From Porphyromonas sp. (lineage in GTDB: Bacteria; Bacteroidota; Bacteroidia; Bacteroidales; Porphyromonadaceae), in assembly GCA_029983495.1 (NCBI GenBank), contig JASBZJ010000017.1, forward strand, positions 1-16,196: a stretch of DNA of 16,196 bases, in the 5' to 3' direction. Below the pieces are notes generated by a model. That model worked only from the letters and a program-made list of their open reading frames with translations. It ran no database searches and was not told where the DNA came from. Position 1 is the first letter of the stretch. Each line of letters begins with the position of its first letter. Below are positions 7,794 to 15,913 of the stretch, in pieces. Made by a program: the position numbers and the translations under genes.

Positions 7794-8050
7794 ATTAAAA
7801 AGTTGTACAATGGGTTTTTTCTTCTTACTTGTTTGGTGTGTTTGCTTTTATCGTCTGTTTGCTATTCCTATCTATTATTTTAGGCTACCGTGTATATGCT
7901 CGTTTTTCCTGGGCAGTAAAAATGTATTTGTAAGGAGAAACTCACCTCAAACTTTCGAAGCTTTTTTATTTTGCACACCAGTAAAATTAGCGATTCATTG
8001 CCTACCCCCAACTTTATCGGGTCGTAAAGATCCTTTTGAAATGGGTGTTG
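7794..8050. other. Unassigned intergenic DNA between the metalloprotease terminator and the secDF promoter
   Basis: About 257 bases with no recognised gene, RNA or repeat. The plus strand has an 82-codon open frame from ATG 7810 to 8058 whose product is rich in Phe, Cys and aromatic residues and has no promoter or family resemblance; I regard it as chance. The minus strand has a shorter open frame without an ATG over about 7880-8050. Both strands being open reflects the low density of stops here and is not good evidence of coding. Confidence 0.5.
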
Positions 8051-8097
8051 CTAAATAAAAATGGTGCAGGCTGAAACATTCCGATCTCCTGCACCAT
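8051..8097 (-). terminator. Rho-independent terminator after the metalloprotease gene
   Basis: A perfect 10-base-pair stem, ATGGTGCAGG at 8061-8070 with CCTGCACCAT at 8088-8097, has a 17-base loop. Read on the minus strand it is followed by TTTTATTTAG (complement of 8051-8060), a usable U-rich tail. It lies 91 bases after the metalloprotease stop and separates that gene from secDF. Confidence 0.88.
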
Positions 8098-8188
8098 GAT
8101 AAATAAATTGTGCCTATGTAGTTAACAACTTTACTTTGTATTTATGAATTAGTTAGCTATTTATAGCCTGCTGTAGTAGGCACGGATG

Positions 8189-10714
8189 CTAATTATTGAG
8201 CACTTTTTCGATGCGACTACTGTAAAAATCGTAGAAATCTTTATCGCCACCTTTAGCCTTAGTAGCATTCTTTTTGTACAGTTTAAGAACACTTTCGAGT
8301 GCGCTTCGCCAATAGGGAGCAACAAGTTCATAGTTTATGGCATGATATTTATTGGTGATTCGAGTAAAGTTAATTTCGCTATTGTCTGCTGCATCTGTAG
8401 CCAAATCGTAGTTACAACACGGGGTATTATATTCGGGAATAACAAAAGTATCGTCACTAATGGTTTTTACTTGCTTCGCCTTATTCCGTTCTTCCTGCGA
8501 ATAGCCTTTAATCATCTCTTCTATAGCGTAAAGTTCAACAAGGCGTTGAGCCTCGGTAAGCTCTGTGCTTTTTTCACTCGATGCGAAAAGGGCTTTGCGC
8601 ACATCGTTGCAATACTCGCTAAGGCTGTATGCATTAGAGGTGTTTGTAAGGCTGTAGTCGTAAATACGGTTTAGTTTTGTGCGGTCGAAGAATGCTGAAA
8701 GAATATTGTTCATTGTCGTTTTGTACATTGCATTCCTTCCATCTCCAATTTTGTTCATTAGCTTTTCGGGGTAAAGCCAATTGCCGAACGACAATGCTTG
8801 GTTGGCGAGCCAATTTATAGCTTGTTTTTGTTTTTCCTTTGATACGTATGTTACGCTTTCGGCATTATCGTTTTGACGCGCTTCATAAAAAACTATCCCC
8901 CCAATATATGGTTTTATGTGTCCAATGTGGCGATGATATTGCACAACTAGTTGCATGTGCATTTGGGCAAGGTTATTGTAGTTTTTATCCTTTTCCATGA
9001 GCCATTTATCGAGGTTCTGTGCAATTATTCGAAGGTTTTTTATGCTTAAGTCGCTAGCTGTAAAGTGGTCGTTGGATAAGTCCTCGGTTTGAGCTGTTGG
9101 ATCGACTGTTTGAGGGAATTGCTGCGCTCCAAAGCGAAGCATAGGGTTTCTGTAATTTTCAGCAACCTGAGCATCGAGGAGTTTCTTTTCCTGTTTGGGC
9201 GTAAGGTTTCCAGGGAATACTTTATACCCCCATTCAATTGCCGCTATGTCGCATACGCCCATAATGGGAGGAGTAAGTTTTACGCCACGTTCAAAATCGC
9301 CTGGCTGTGCAACGAAGTTATTTCGAGCATAGTCCATAATACTTGGTGTTGTCCCAAATTTTTGGGTAAACTGGGGATCCCGAAGGTTTTCGATAGTGTA
9401 TGCGAAACTTGCCCCCATATTATGCATAAGCCCCATAGTGTGCCCAACTTCGTGAGCCGCTACATAACGAAGGCTTTCGCGCATTATTTCATCATTAAAC
9501 TTTTGTGTTCGAACACGCTTATCCACTGCTCCAGTTTGAACAAATCTCCAATTATGAACAAGCGAAATTACATTATGGTACCACAGTACTTGTGCCGAAA
9601 TAATTTCGCCACTTCGGGGATCCACATAACTTGGTCCCATGGCGTTAGCCTCGGTTGTAGTAGCATAACGAAAAACGTTGTAACGAATGTCGTTTGGGTC
9701 GAACTCGGGGTCATCTTTGGGGTAGTCCTTTGCAATAATTGCGTGCTTAAAACCTGCCTTTTCGAAAGCAATATTCCAATCCTCGATACCTTGTTTAATT
9801 GCAGGTCTCCACTTTTCGGGAAATGCGGGATCTACATAAAAAACAATGGGATTAATAGGTTCAACAAGTTCCCCACGAAAGTAGGCAGCCGTATCCGAAG
9901 GTTGTAGATTCCATCGGTGAGCAATATTATATTGTTCAACGCGATCTGCTTGCGACGAAAATTCTCGGCGCATATGATTGAAGAATCCTACACGGTTATC
10001 TTGAATACGTACTTTCATCGGTTCTTTTGGAAGCAACATAATTGAACGTTGCATTTTTAGTGTGTAGGGAGCACCTGTTGTTTTTAGTTTATATGTAAGA
10101 TAACTTACAACTTCAACATTAAGAGGGTAGCTTTTTGCCTCTATAATGTTAGTTGCATCCTTATCGAGCGAACCCTGTAAAAAGAAATTTGCCATAGGAC
10201 CGATAACTTTTTTTAGGGGGCTTAGAGCATTTTCATTACTCGTAAAGAAATCAGTGACATCAATAAGAGTTTTTCCGCCTTCCGTTCCAATTATTGGGAA
10301 GGCTTTTAGAACCCCTGGAATGTAGTTTTCGTTGTACGATAATTGTAGTTGTGTATCGCCCATGGCAACAACATCTGTCATATTGGGGAGTACCATATAC
10401 ACATTAAGGCGATCCTTATTGAATCGGAAAAGGAAAGGAGTTTTGCCTACTTGCCCTGCTACATTTTCGCGGTTTATATTGGTAGCAACAACTTTATTCA
10501 TAAAATAAAGGTCACGCCCAAAAATAGAATCGGGAATAGCAAAATAAAGTTTGTGTTTATCGTTGAAATGAACGGATAGTAACCCTTCTTTTGATTGGCT
10601 ACCTTTAATAGTTTTCTGATACTTCGATAGGCTTGCCGTTGAGTTCGTTTTTTTCTTAATACCACAACTTGAAATTAGTAGGATAATAGCCAGTAGGGAA
10701 AGTGCTTTTTTCAT
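8189..10714 (-). CDS. Zinc-dependent metzincin-type metalloprotease lipoprotein (DUF5118/DUF5117/DUF4953)
   Basis: An 841-residue predicted lipoprotein protease. I chose ATG at 10714 because it begins a textbook lipoprotein signal peptide, MKKALSLLAIILLISSC, with the lipobox Cys at 17; an upstream ATG at 10765 would add 17 residues that spoil it. The order is a DUF5118-like N-terminus (about 25-75), a DUF5117 region (about 80-260) and a DUF4953 catalytic region (about 290-620). The zinc motif HEVGHTMGLMH is at 421-431 (His421, Glu422, His425, His431), and a Met-turn-like SIMDYA is at 458-463, both typical of metzincins. Its substrate is unknown. No run of acidic residues follows Cys17, so surface export is not indicated. 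It is probably monocistronic, with a hairpin just upstream and a terminator downstream. Family assignment is strong. Confidence 0.92.
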   Translation of the reverse strand: MKKALSLLAIILLISSCGIKKKTNSTASLSKYQKTIKGSQSKEGLLSVHFNDKHKLYFAIPDSIFGRDLYFMNKVVATNINRENVAGQVGKTPFLFRFNKDRLNVYMVLPNMTDVVAMGDTQLQLSYNENYIPGVLKAFPIIGTEGGKTLIDVTDFFTSNENALSPLKKVIGPMANFFLQGSLDKDATNIIEAKSYPLNVEVVSYLTYKLKTTGAPYTLKMQRSIMLLPKEPMKVRIQDNRVGFFNHMRREFSSQADRVEQYNIAHRWNLQPSDTAAYFRGELVEPINPIVFYVDPAFPEKWRPAIKQGIEDWNIAFEKAGFKHAIIAKDYPKDDPEFDPNDIRYNVFRYATTTEANAMGPSYVDPRSGEIISAQVLWYHNVISLVHNWRFVQTGAVDKRVRTQKFNDEIMRESLRYVAAHEVGHTMGLMHNMGASFAYTIENLRDPQFTQKFGTTPSIMDYARNNFVAQPGDFERGVKLTPPIMGVCDIAAIEWGYKVFPGNLTPKQEKKLLDAQVAENYRNPMLRFGAQQFPQTVDPTAQTEDLSNDHFTASDLSIKNLRIIAQNLDKWLMEKDKNYNNLAQMHMQLVVQYHRHIGHIKPYIGGIVFYEARQNDNAESVTYVSKEKQKQAINWLANQALSFGNWLYPEKLMNKIGDGRNAMYKTTMNNILSAFFDRTKLNRIYDYSLTNTSNAYSLSEYCNDVRKALFASSEKSTELTEAQRLVELYAIEEMIKGYSQEERNKAKQVKTISDDTFVIPEYNTPCCNYDLATDAADNSEINFTRITNKYHAINYELVAPYWRSALESVLKLYKKNATKAKGGDKDFYDFYSSRIEKVLNN

Positions 10715-10736
10715 GGTAAAAGAGTATGATGAGGAA

Positions 10737-10784
10737 ATGTGAAAACTGGTAAGCATTCCCTTCAAAAAAGCGGAAGCTTACCAG
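10737..10784 (-). terminator. Hairpin after ridA, probable terminator of the dnaQ-coaBC-recN-rlmB-ridA operon
   Basis: Inverted repeat CTGGTAAGC at 10746-10754 with GCTTACCAG at 10776-10784; the stem extends by TTCC/GGAA (10756-10759 with 10772-10775) across a single bulged A. On the minus strand it is followed by TTTTCACATTT, a moderate U-rich tail. It starts 26 bases after the ridA stop, so termination is the simplest reading. It is also only about 30 bases upstream of the metalloprotease ATG, so it could act in that gene's leader. Confidence 0.75.
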
Positions 10785-10810
10785 CGGGTATAGTAAGCAA
10801 GAATAATTAC

Positions 10811-11188
10811 TTACTTACAGCAGATGACTTCGATTTCTACAAGTCCATTCTTTGGAAGGGTTTTTACGGCTACTGCGCTACGTGCAGGAAAAGCACCGCT
10901 GAAGTGCTTAGCGTAAACTTCGTTCATAGCAGCAAAGTCGTTCATGTCAGCAAGGAAGCATGTCGTTTTAATGATATTATCCATGCTGTAGCCAGCTTCA
11001 TCGAGGATGGCTTTAATGTTTTTGAATACCTGTTCGGTTTGTTCCTTAACTCCTCCTGGAACAAAATCGCCTGTTGCAGGATCCAGTCCTAGCTGTCCGC
11101 TAGTTATAAGTAAACCATTGCAGGCAATAGCTTGGCTGTATGGACCAATTGCCTGGGGTGCTTTTTCTGTTGCAATAACGTTTTTCAT
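10811..11188 (-). CDS. ridA: RidA family reactive enamine/imine deaminase
   Basis: A 125-residue protein of the RidA (YjgF/YER057c/UK114) family, normal in length. RidA hydrolyses reactive 2-aminoacrylate and related enamines released by pyridoxal-phosphate enzymes, protecting cytoplasmic enzymes, and works as a trimer. The active-site Arg103 lies in FPARSAVAV (matching Arg105 of E. coli RidA), and Glu118 in LVEIEVI matches E. coli Glu120. The N-terminal GPYSQA (15-20) and the central ITSGQLGLDP (28-37) are also diagnostic. It is 46 bases downstream of rlmB and is followed by a hairpin terminator, so it is likely the last gene of the operon. No separate promoter was recognised in the 46-base gap. 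Confidence 0.95.
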   Translation of the reverse strand: MKNVIATEKAPQAIGPYSQAIACNGLLITSGQLGLDPATGDFVPGGVKEQTEQVFKNIKAILDEAGYSMDNIIKTTCFLADMNDFAAMNEVYAKHFSGAFPARSAVAVKTLPKNGLVEIEVICCK

Positions 11189-11234
11189 ATTCTTATTGTT
11201 ATACTACTAAATTATTTAGGTAATAGTGAATGAT

Positions 11235-11984
11235 TTATTGATTTGTATTAGCTAATCGTTGACGGGCAATATCGAAGAGTAAAATACCGCAAGCGACAGA
11301 AACATTAAGCGAACCAATATCGCCTTTTAGTGGAATGGATACGCTCATAGTCGCTTGTTTTTTCGCCTCTGGCGAAACGCCCTTGTATTCGTTCCCCATA
11401 ACAAGTGCTATAGGTCCTGTAAGGTCCGATTTGTAATATACATAGCTACTTTTTTCATCGGCAATAACACTGTTAATTCCACTCATAGCAAGGAATTGAA
11501 TAGCTTTAGGAATACTGGCAACCCTACAAACAGGAATGTGCATTAATGCTCCAACAGATGCATTTATAGCATCGGCTGTAACCGAAACACTACCATAGGA
11601 CGGAATAATTATTGCGTGTACACCCGCACAAACTGCCGAACGAGCTATTGCTCCAAAGTTACGGGTGTCGGTAATGCCATCGAGTACTACAAGAAAAGGG
11701 TCAATGCCTTGTTCATATAGTTGGGGAATAAAGCTCTCGAGCTGGGTATATTCGATAGGAGCAACAATTGCTATACAGCCTTGGTGAGCTTTACGGGTAA
11801 TCCGATTAAGTTTTTCGAGTGGAACATCTTGAACTGGAACTTGTTGCTCGCGAGCCATAAGGCGTATATTGCGAATACTATCGCCTGTTATGCCACGTTT
11901 AAGATATATTTTATCCAACAGAATGCCAGTGGAGAGTGCTTCTTCTACCGAGTGAATACCGTAAAGGAGTTGTTCTTTAATCAT
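11235..11984 (-). CDS. rlmB: 23S rRNA (guanosine-2'-O-)-methyltransferase, SpoU/TrmH family
   Basis: A 249-residue SPOUT methyltransferase. RlmB methylates the ribose of G2251 in the peptidyl-transferase loop of 23S rRNA. An N-terminal substrate-binding domain (about 5-77, starting YGIHSVEEAL) precedes the catalytic knot. Motif 1 is DGITDTRNFGAIARSA at 102-117 (Asn109, Arg115), motif 2 is ALVMGNEYKGVS at 193-204, and motif 3 is IPLKGDIGSLNVSVACGI at 217-234. The N-terminal domain and length favour RlmB over TrmH or the short TrmL type. The start codon overlaps the recN stop in an ATGA arrangement (11981-11984), indicating translational coupling. The family is certain; the exact rRNA target is inferred from homology. 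Confidence 0.92.
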   Translation of the reverse strand: MIKEQLLYGIHSVEEALSTGILLDKIYLKRGITGDSIRNIRLMAREQQVPVQDVPLEKLNRITRKAHQGCIAIVAPIEYTQLESFIPQLYEQGIDPFLVVLDGITDTRNFGAIARSAVCAGVHAIIIPSYGSVSVTADAINASVGALMHIPVCRVASIPKAIQFLAMSGINSVIADEKSSYVYYKSDLTGPIALVMGNEYKGVSPEAKKQATMSVSIPLKGDIGSLNVSVACGILLFDIARQRLANTNQ

Positions 11985-13651
11985 GATTTTTGAAGTAAGA
12001 TTTTAGCTGCTTCCAAACTCTCGGGGGTAATAACGTCAGCACTTAACAACGATGCAATTTCGTTTACACGTTCGGTCGGCGTAAGCGAACGAATCGATGT
12101 AATGGGTTCTCCGTGTGTATCAAGTACTTTTTCGATATGTTTTTGAAAATCGCTTTGAGCGGCTATTTGGGGTAAATGGGTTATTGCTATAACTTGCATG
12201 GTTTCCCCCATCTGTCGCAGAATGCTCCCCATTCTGTCCGCAACACGACCTGATATTCCTGTATCGATTTCATCGAACAGTATAGTAGGTAGGTTTTCTT
12301 TTTTTGCTAGTTGTGCTTTAAGTGAAAGCATAAGCCGAGCCATTTCACCACCTGAAGCAATCTCCCCAACGGGTTTGAGCGGTAATTTGTTATTGGCTGT
12401 AAATAGGAAATCAACAATATCGTACCCCGTAGCAAGCGGAGTATTGCTCTCTTTAAACTCGAAACACACTTTACTATGTGGCATTTCAAGTAGCGAAAGC
12501 ATTTCTTGCAATTTATCGGCTAATAGGTCACTCGCTTTCTTTCGTTGTTGCGATAAGGCCATTGCCACCTCATCGAGTTTCTTTTTTAGAGTATTGCAGT
12601 GTGCCGAACTTTCTTCTAAACGTTGGTTCCCATCGGTGTAAAGGTCGAGGCTTTCTTTTAAGTTATCCCTTAGTTCAATAAGTTCTTTACTTGTAGCAAG
12701 GCGGTACTTACTAAATAACCGATTTAGCAGGTCGATTCGTTCCTCGATGACCTGAAGCTCTTGGGGATTCGCTTCAATAGCATCACTTTTTGTAATAAGA
12801 TCGTGTGCAATATCGGTAATTTCTATTCTGCATGATTCTATTCTTTCGATATAAGAAGCTATTTCGGGAATTTTTTCAACTAGAGGTGTTAATTCGTGTG
12901 CCACTTGTTGCAATAATTGTTGTGTATTTTCTGCTCCACCTGTTAGTAGTTCATTTGCTTGGAATAAGCTCGTTTTTATTTCATCAGCGTAACGAAGTAT
13001 TTTCTCAGCTTCCTCTAGTTTTATTTCTTCATCTATGGTAAGGTTTGCTTGTTCAAGTTCGTTGTATCTAAAGCTATCGTAGTCGTACTCTTCGCTAGCC
13101 TTGGCAAGTTTTTCTTGTAGCCTTTTATAATCCTTTACGGCATTAGTATATTCTTCAAATAGCTGTTCGTAGGCATGGCGTGTTTCGGAAGTTTTTCCCA
13201 TTCTGTCGATAGCATTAAGAATAAAGCCTGCATCCCCAAGTAGTAAATTGCGGTGTTGCGAATGGATATCGAGGATATATTCGGCAAGTTTACTTATTGT
13301 GTTAAGGGGGGTTGGAACATCGTTTACAAAACTTCTGTTGCGCCCTCCTATCCCTATTTCACGTCGAATAATACAGCTATTTGGGCTGTCGGGGCAATCG
13401 AGTTCCATGCTTTTTAGGAACTGTAAAGCTTTAGTTGGTATATCTATAAACTCGCCCTCAATAATAGCTCGGTTAGTACCATGCCTTATCAGTTCAGCGT
13501 CGGAGCGTTTACCCATCAGCATTGAAAGTGCTCCAACAAAAATACTTTTTCCAGCTCCAGTTTCGCCTGTAATTGATGTGTAACCATTTTCAAATGTTAC
13601 TTGCAAAGAGTCGATAAGGATAAAGTCCTTGATTAATAACGATCGTAGCAT
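11981..13651 (-). CDS. recN: DNA repair protein RecN
   Basis: A 556-residue SMC-like ATPase that acts on double-strand breaks and helps RecA-dependent repair. The Walker A motif GETGAGKS is at 29-36, followed by the RecN-typical DIHSQH at 128-133. A long charged coiled-coil region (about 155-385) separates the two ATPase halves. The ABC signature ASGGEMAR is at 432-439, Walker B TILFDEID at 456-463, with DTGISG right after it, and the switch His492 is in ITHLPQIAA. Length and motif order are normal. The start is 13 bases after the stop of the DUF4835 gene, and the stop overlaps rlmB by four bases. I saw no LexA-like operator within the short upstream gap, so expression probably follows the operon. 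Confidence 0.97.
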   Translation of the reverse strand: MLRSLLIKDFILIDSLQVTFENGYTSITGETGAGKSIFVGALSMLMGKRSDAELIRHGTNRAIIEGEFIDIPTKALQFLKSMELDCPDSPNSCIIRREIGIGGRNRSFVNDVPTPLNTISKLAEYILDIHSQHRNLLLGDAGFILNAIDRMGKTSETRHAYEQLFEEYTNAVKDYKRLQEKLAKASEEYDYDSFRYNELEQANLTIDEEIKLEEAEKILRYADEIKTSLFQANELLTGGAENTQQLLQQVAHELTPLVEKIPEIASYIERIESCRIEITDIAHDLITKSDAIEANPQELQVIEERIDLLNRLFSKYRLATSKELIELRDNLKESLDLYTDGNQRLEESSAHCNTLKKKLDEVAMALSQQRKKASDLLADKLQEMLSLLEMPHSKVCFEFKESNTPLATGYDIVDFLFTANNKLPLKPVGEIASGGEMARLMLSLKAQLAKKENLPTILFDEIDTGISGRVADRMGSILRQMGETMQVIAITHLPQIAAQSDFQKHIEKVLDTHGEPITSIRSLTPTERVNEIASLLSADVITPESLEAAKILLQKS

Positions 13652-13664
13652 GCAAAAAGAACAA

Positions 13665-14666
13665 TTATTGCCCTCTGCGAAGGGGAGTTAGTGTATCTCG
13701 TTCGGTCGGAAAAAGTTTTGTAAGTATATCGAAGGCTTTTTTCTTTTCCGTTGTTGAGGCTTTTTCAGCTACAGCAACAAGCTCTTTGAGTTTAGCCTCA
13801 GCAAAGATATTAAGTAGAGGCGACATTGGACGTGAACTGTTCGTTTCCTCAAGAAGGTTTAGTTTTTCGAGTATGTTTGTTCTTCCACGCGAAATATTGC
13901 CTACGAGCTGATCTAGTCCTTGGCGGTGATAATTGTACCAATATTGGCGAAAAGGCTCTTGTGCAGGGTCGTTAAGAGCTTCTGCTAATGCGTATCTACT
14001 TTTGTTACCACCGTTAGAGTTCCATCCGTTATCGTCGGGAAAGGTTTGGTTGGCCTTAAGAACAATTTGCATCATTTCGTTGCGTGTTACATTTCCTCCT
14101 AAAGGTGAAAAACTATCGCTATCGAGGGTAAGAATGAAATACAAATAGTACACGATTGTTGCAGTAAGATTGTTTTCGAACGATGTGGGATTGTAAACAA
14201 GTTGATCGAAGGGTTCGTAATGAAAGCTGAGTCCTTTATCCCTAAAGGTAACTAGTGTAGTACTGTATGAGGCGTTATAAACAGGGCGTTGTGCTGTAAA
14301 GAATAACTCCCCTTGAAAGTCGTTGTTATCGCTCTTTTGGAGTAGATTAATAGCAAATTCGCACGTTATTCGTTCATTTGGTGAAAAGTTATAGTTTGTC
14401 CAATGTGTGTTATTTACCAATTCACCAAGTTTTTGTTCGAGTTGATCGAATACATCGCGTTCAATACCTTGTAAATGCTCGGTATTAATCGATATTTTGG
14501 CTCGAAATTCTTGCGCTGATGTGGAAAATGAGGTTAGTGCTATTATGCAATATAATACGAGTAGCATGCCACTTACACGTAGTAACCATACTACCATCTG
14601 CACATGTAGCGATACTTTATTATGATGGATGCATGCAAAATTTCCCCTCATACCATATGTCCTCAT
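13665..14666 (-). CDS. DUF4835 family exported protein (PorD-type)
   Basis: A 333-residue exported protein of the DUF4835 family, which is typically encoded next to recN and coaBC in Bacteroidota; some annotations call it PorD, a type IX secretion component. Family features visible are AQEFRAKISIN just after the signal, WTNYNFSPNERITCEF (near 90-105), RPVYNASYSTTLVTFRD (about 126-142), the SFSPLGGNVTR stretch, and a C-terminal KKKAFDILTKLFPTER. The signal peptide core is about 34-51, ending STSA-QEF. The start is uncertain: ATG 14666 sits 8 bases after coaBC but gives a long N-terminus before the hydrophobic core; ATG 14597 or 14567 would give more typical signal peptides. It lies between coaBC and recN in the same operon. 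The family is secure; the PorD role rests on homology. Confidence 0.85.
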   Translation of the reverse strand: MRTYGMRGNFACIHHNKVSLHVQMVVWLLRVSGMLLVLYCIIALTSFSTSAQEFRAKISINTEHLQGIERDVFDQLEQKLGELVNNTHWTNYNFSPNERITCEFAINLLQKSDNNDFQGELFFTAQRPVYNASYSTTLVTFRDKGLSFHYEPFDQLVYNPTSFENNLTATIVYYLYFILTLDSDSFSPLGGNVTRNEMMQIVLKANQTFPDDNGWNSNGGNKSRYALAEALNDPAQEPFRQYWYNYHRQGLDQLVGNISRGRTNILEKLNLLEETNSSRPMSPLLNIFAEAKLKELVAVAEKASTTEKKKAFDILTKLFPTERDTLTPLRRGQ

Positions 14667-14674
14667 TTATGATA

Positions 14675-15913
14675 TTAGTCGTTTCCTAGTTCCAGCTCTT
14701 CTCTGATTACGGTGAAAATATCTTTAGCAACTTCGCGTTTGCTTTTTAGGGGGAAGGATATTGGCGAGTTTTTGTGGGTAAGAATGGTAATTTTATTGGT
14801 GTCGCCACCAAAGCCTGCACCAGCATCGGCTAAAGAGTTAAGTACCATTACATCCATTCCCTTGCGTTGCATTTTTGCTTTAACCTCATCGGTATCCGAA
14901 TCCATTTCAAGCGCAAAGCCTACAAGCAGTTGGTTTTGTTTTTTTGTTGCTCCTAAGGTAGCTGCAATATCGGGGTTCTTGGTAAGTTTTAATTGTAAAG
15001 TATTGTTACTCTTTTCTCGTTTTATTTTCCCCTCGTAAGTCTGTTCAGGGCGATAATCGGCCACTGCAGCAGCGAAAATAGCAATATCGCATTTGGGAAA
15101 AAGTTCTTTTGCCTCTTTGAGCATTTCGTTTGCAGATGATACACGCGAGGTGTAAACCCCTTTAGGCGACGATAGTGCACTTGGTCCCAATACTAAATAA
15201 ACGGTTGCTCCTAACTGTTGTGCTTCTTCGGCTAATGCGTAGCCCATTTTGCCAGTTGAGTAATTGCCAATGTAACGAACCGAATCAATATTTTCATAGG
15301 TAGGACCTGCCGTAATAAGTACTTTTTTCCCCAGGAGGGGGCGGTTGTTTTCCGCTTCAAAGTAATTTACTACAGCGTTTGCGATGGCTTCGGGTTCCAT
15401 CATTCTACCCTTTCCTTCAAGTCCACTGGCTAAGAAACCTACTTCAGCGTCTAAAATTTTTACCCCAAAGCTCTTTAGTCTTTCCACATTTTGCTGGGTT
15501 GATGGATGTTTGTACATATCAAGATCCATTGCGGGTGCTATCCATGTAGGAGCTTTCATCGATAGGTATGTTGTAATAAGCATATTATCGGCAATGCCAT
15601 TTGCCATTTTTCCTATCGAGGCTGCAGTAGCTGGTGCAACGAGCATTAAATCTGCCCACAGGCCTATATCAACATGGCTATACCACGAGCCGTCACGACG
15701 GTTGAAAAATTCACTTGCAACAGGCTTTTGCGAAAGGGTAGCCATAGTAAGTGGCGAAATAAACTCCTTTGCCGAAGGTGTCATCACAACCTGAACTTCA
15801 GCACCTTCTTTAACAAGGCACCGCACTAGTGATGCTGCTTTATAAGCAGCTATGCTTCCCGTAACCCCTAAAACAATGTGTTTCCCTTCGAGTTTCATGG
15901 TTCGTTCATTCAT
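14675..15913 (-). CDS. coaBC: Bifunctional phosphopantothenoylcysteine decarboxylase/phosphopantothenate-cysteine ligase
   Basis: A 412-residue cytoplasmic enzyme that joins 4'-phosphopantothenate to cysteine (CoaB, C-terminal) and then decarboxylates the product (CoaC, N-terminal) in coenzyme A synthesis. CoaC has the flavin-binding VTGSIAAYK (17-25), catalytic His80 in YSHVDIGLWAD, PAMDLDM at 127-133 and LASGLEGKGRM at 161-171. CoaB has VRYIGNYSTGKMG at 212-224 with Asn217, AAVAD at 282-286 and KIKR at 296-299. Compared with E. coli, PAMN is PAMD, the LACG cysteine is Ser163, and KIKK is KIKR. I believe these are common in Bacteroidota. ATG 15913 forms an ATGA overlap with the preceding stop, favouring it over ATG 15898. 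DUF4835 follows after 8 bases. Confidence 0.95.
   Translation of the reverse strand: MNERTMKLEGKHIVLGVTGSIAAYKAASLVRCLVKEGAEVQVVMTPSAKEFISPLTMATLSQKPVASEFFNRRDGSWYSHVDIGLWADLMLVAPATAASIGKMANGIADNMLITTYLSMKAPTWIAPAMDLDMYKHPSTQQNVERLKSFGVKILDAEVGFLASGLEGKGRMMEPEAIANAVVNYFEAENNRPLLGKKVLITAGPTYENIDSVRYIGNYSTGKMGYALAEEAQQLGATVYLVLGPSALSSPKGVYTSRVSSANEMLKEAKELFPKCDIAIFAAAVADYRPEQTYEGKIKREKSNNTLQLKLTKNPDIAATLGATKKQNQLLVGFALEMDSDTDEVKAKMQRKGMDVMVLNSLADAGAGFGGDTNKITILTHKNSPISFPLKSKREVAKDIFTVIREELELGND

Noticed and set aside
7810..8058. Plus-strand open frame of 82 codons in the region upstream of secDF
   Set aside because: The product is dominated by Phe, Cys and aromatic residues from T-rich DNA, resembles no family I know, and lies opposite to all neighbouring genes with no promoter of its own.
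8186..8674. Plus-strand open frame of 162 codons over the 3' end of the metalloprotease gene
   Set aside because: Antisense shadow of a conserved gene, with no family resemblance and no separate signals.
9089..9907. Plus-strand open frame of 272 codons opposite the metalloprotease gene
   Set aside because: It is wholly antisense to the conserved catalytic region of the metalloprotease; the length is explained by codon constraints on the real gene.
10715..10765. Upstream ATG (10765) giving a longer metalloprotease
   Set aside because: It adds 17 residues in front of a complete lipoprotein signal peptide and would start inside the hairpin, so ATG 10714 is preferred.
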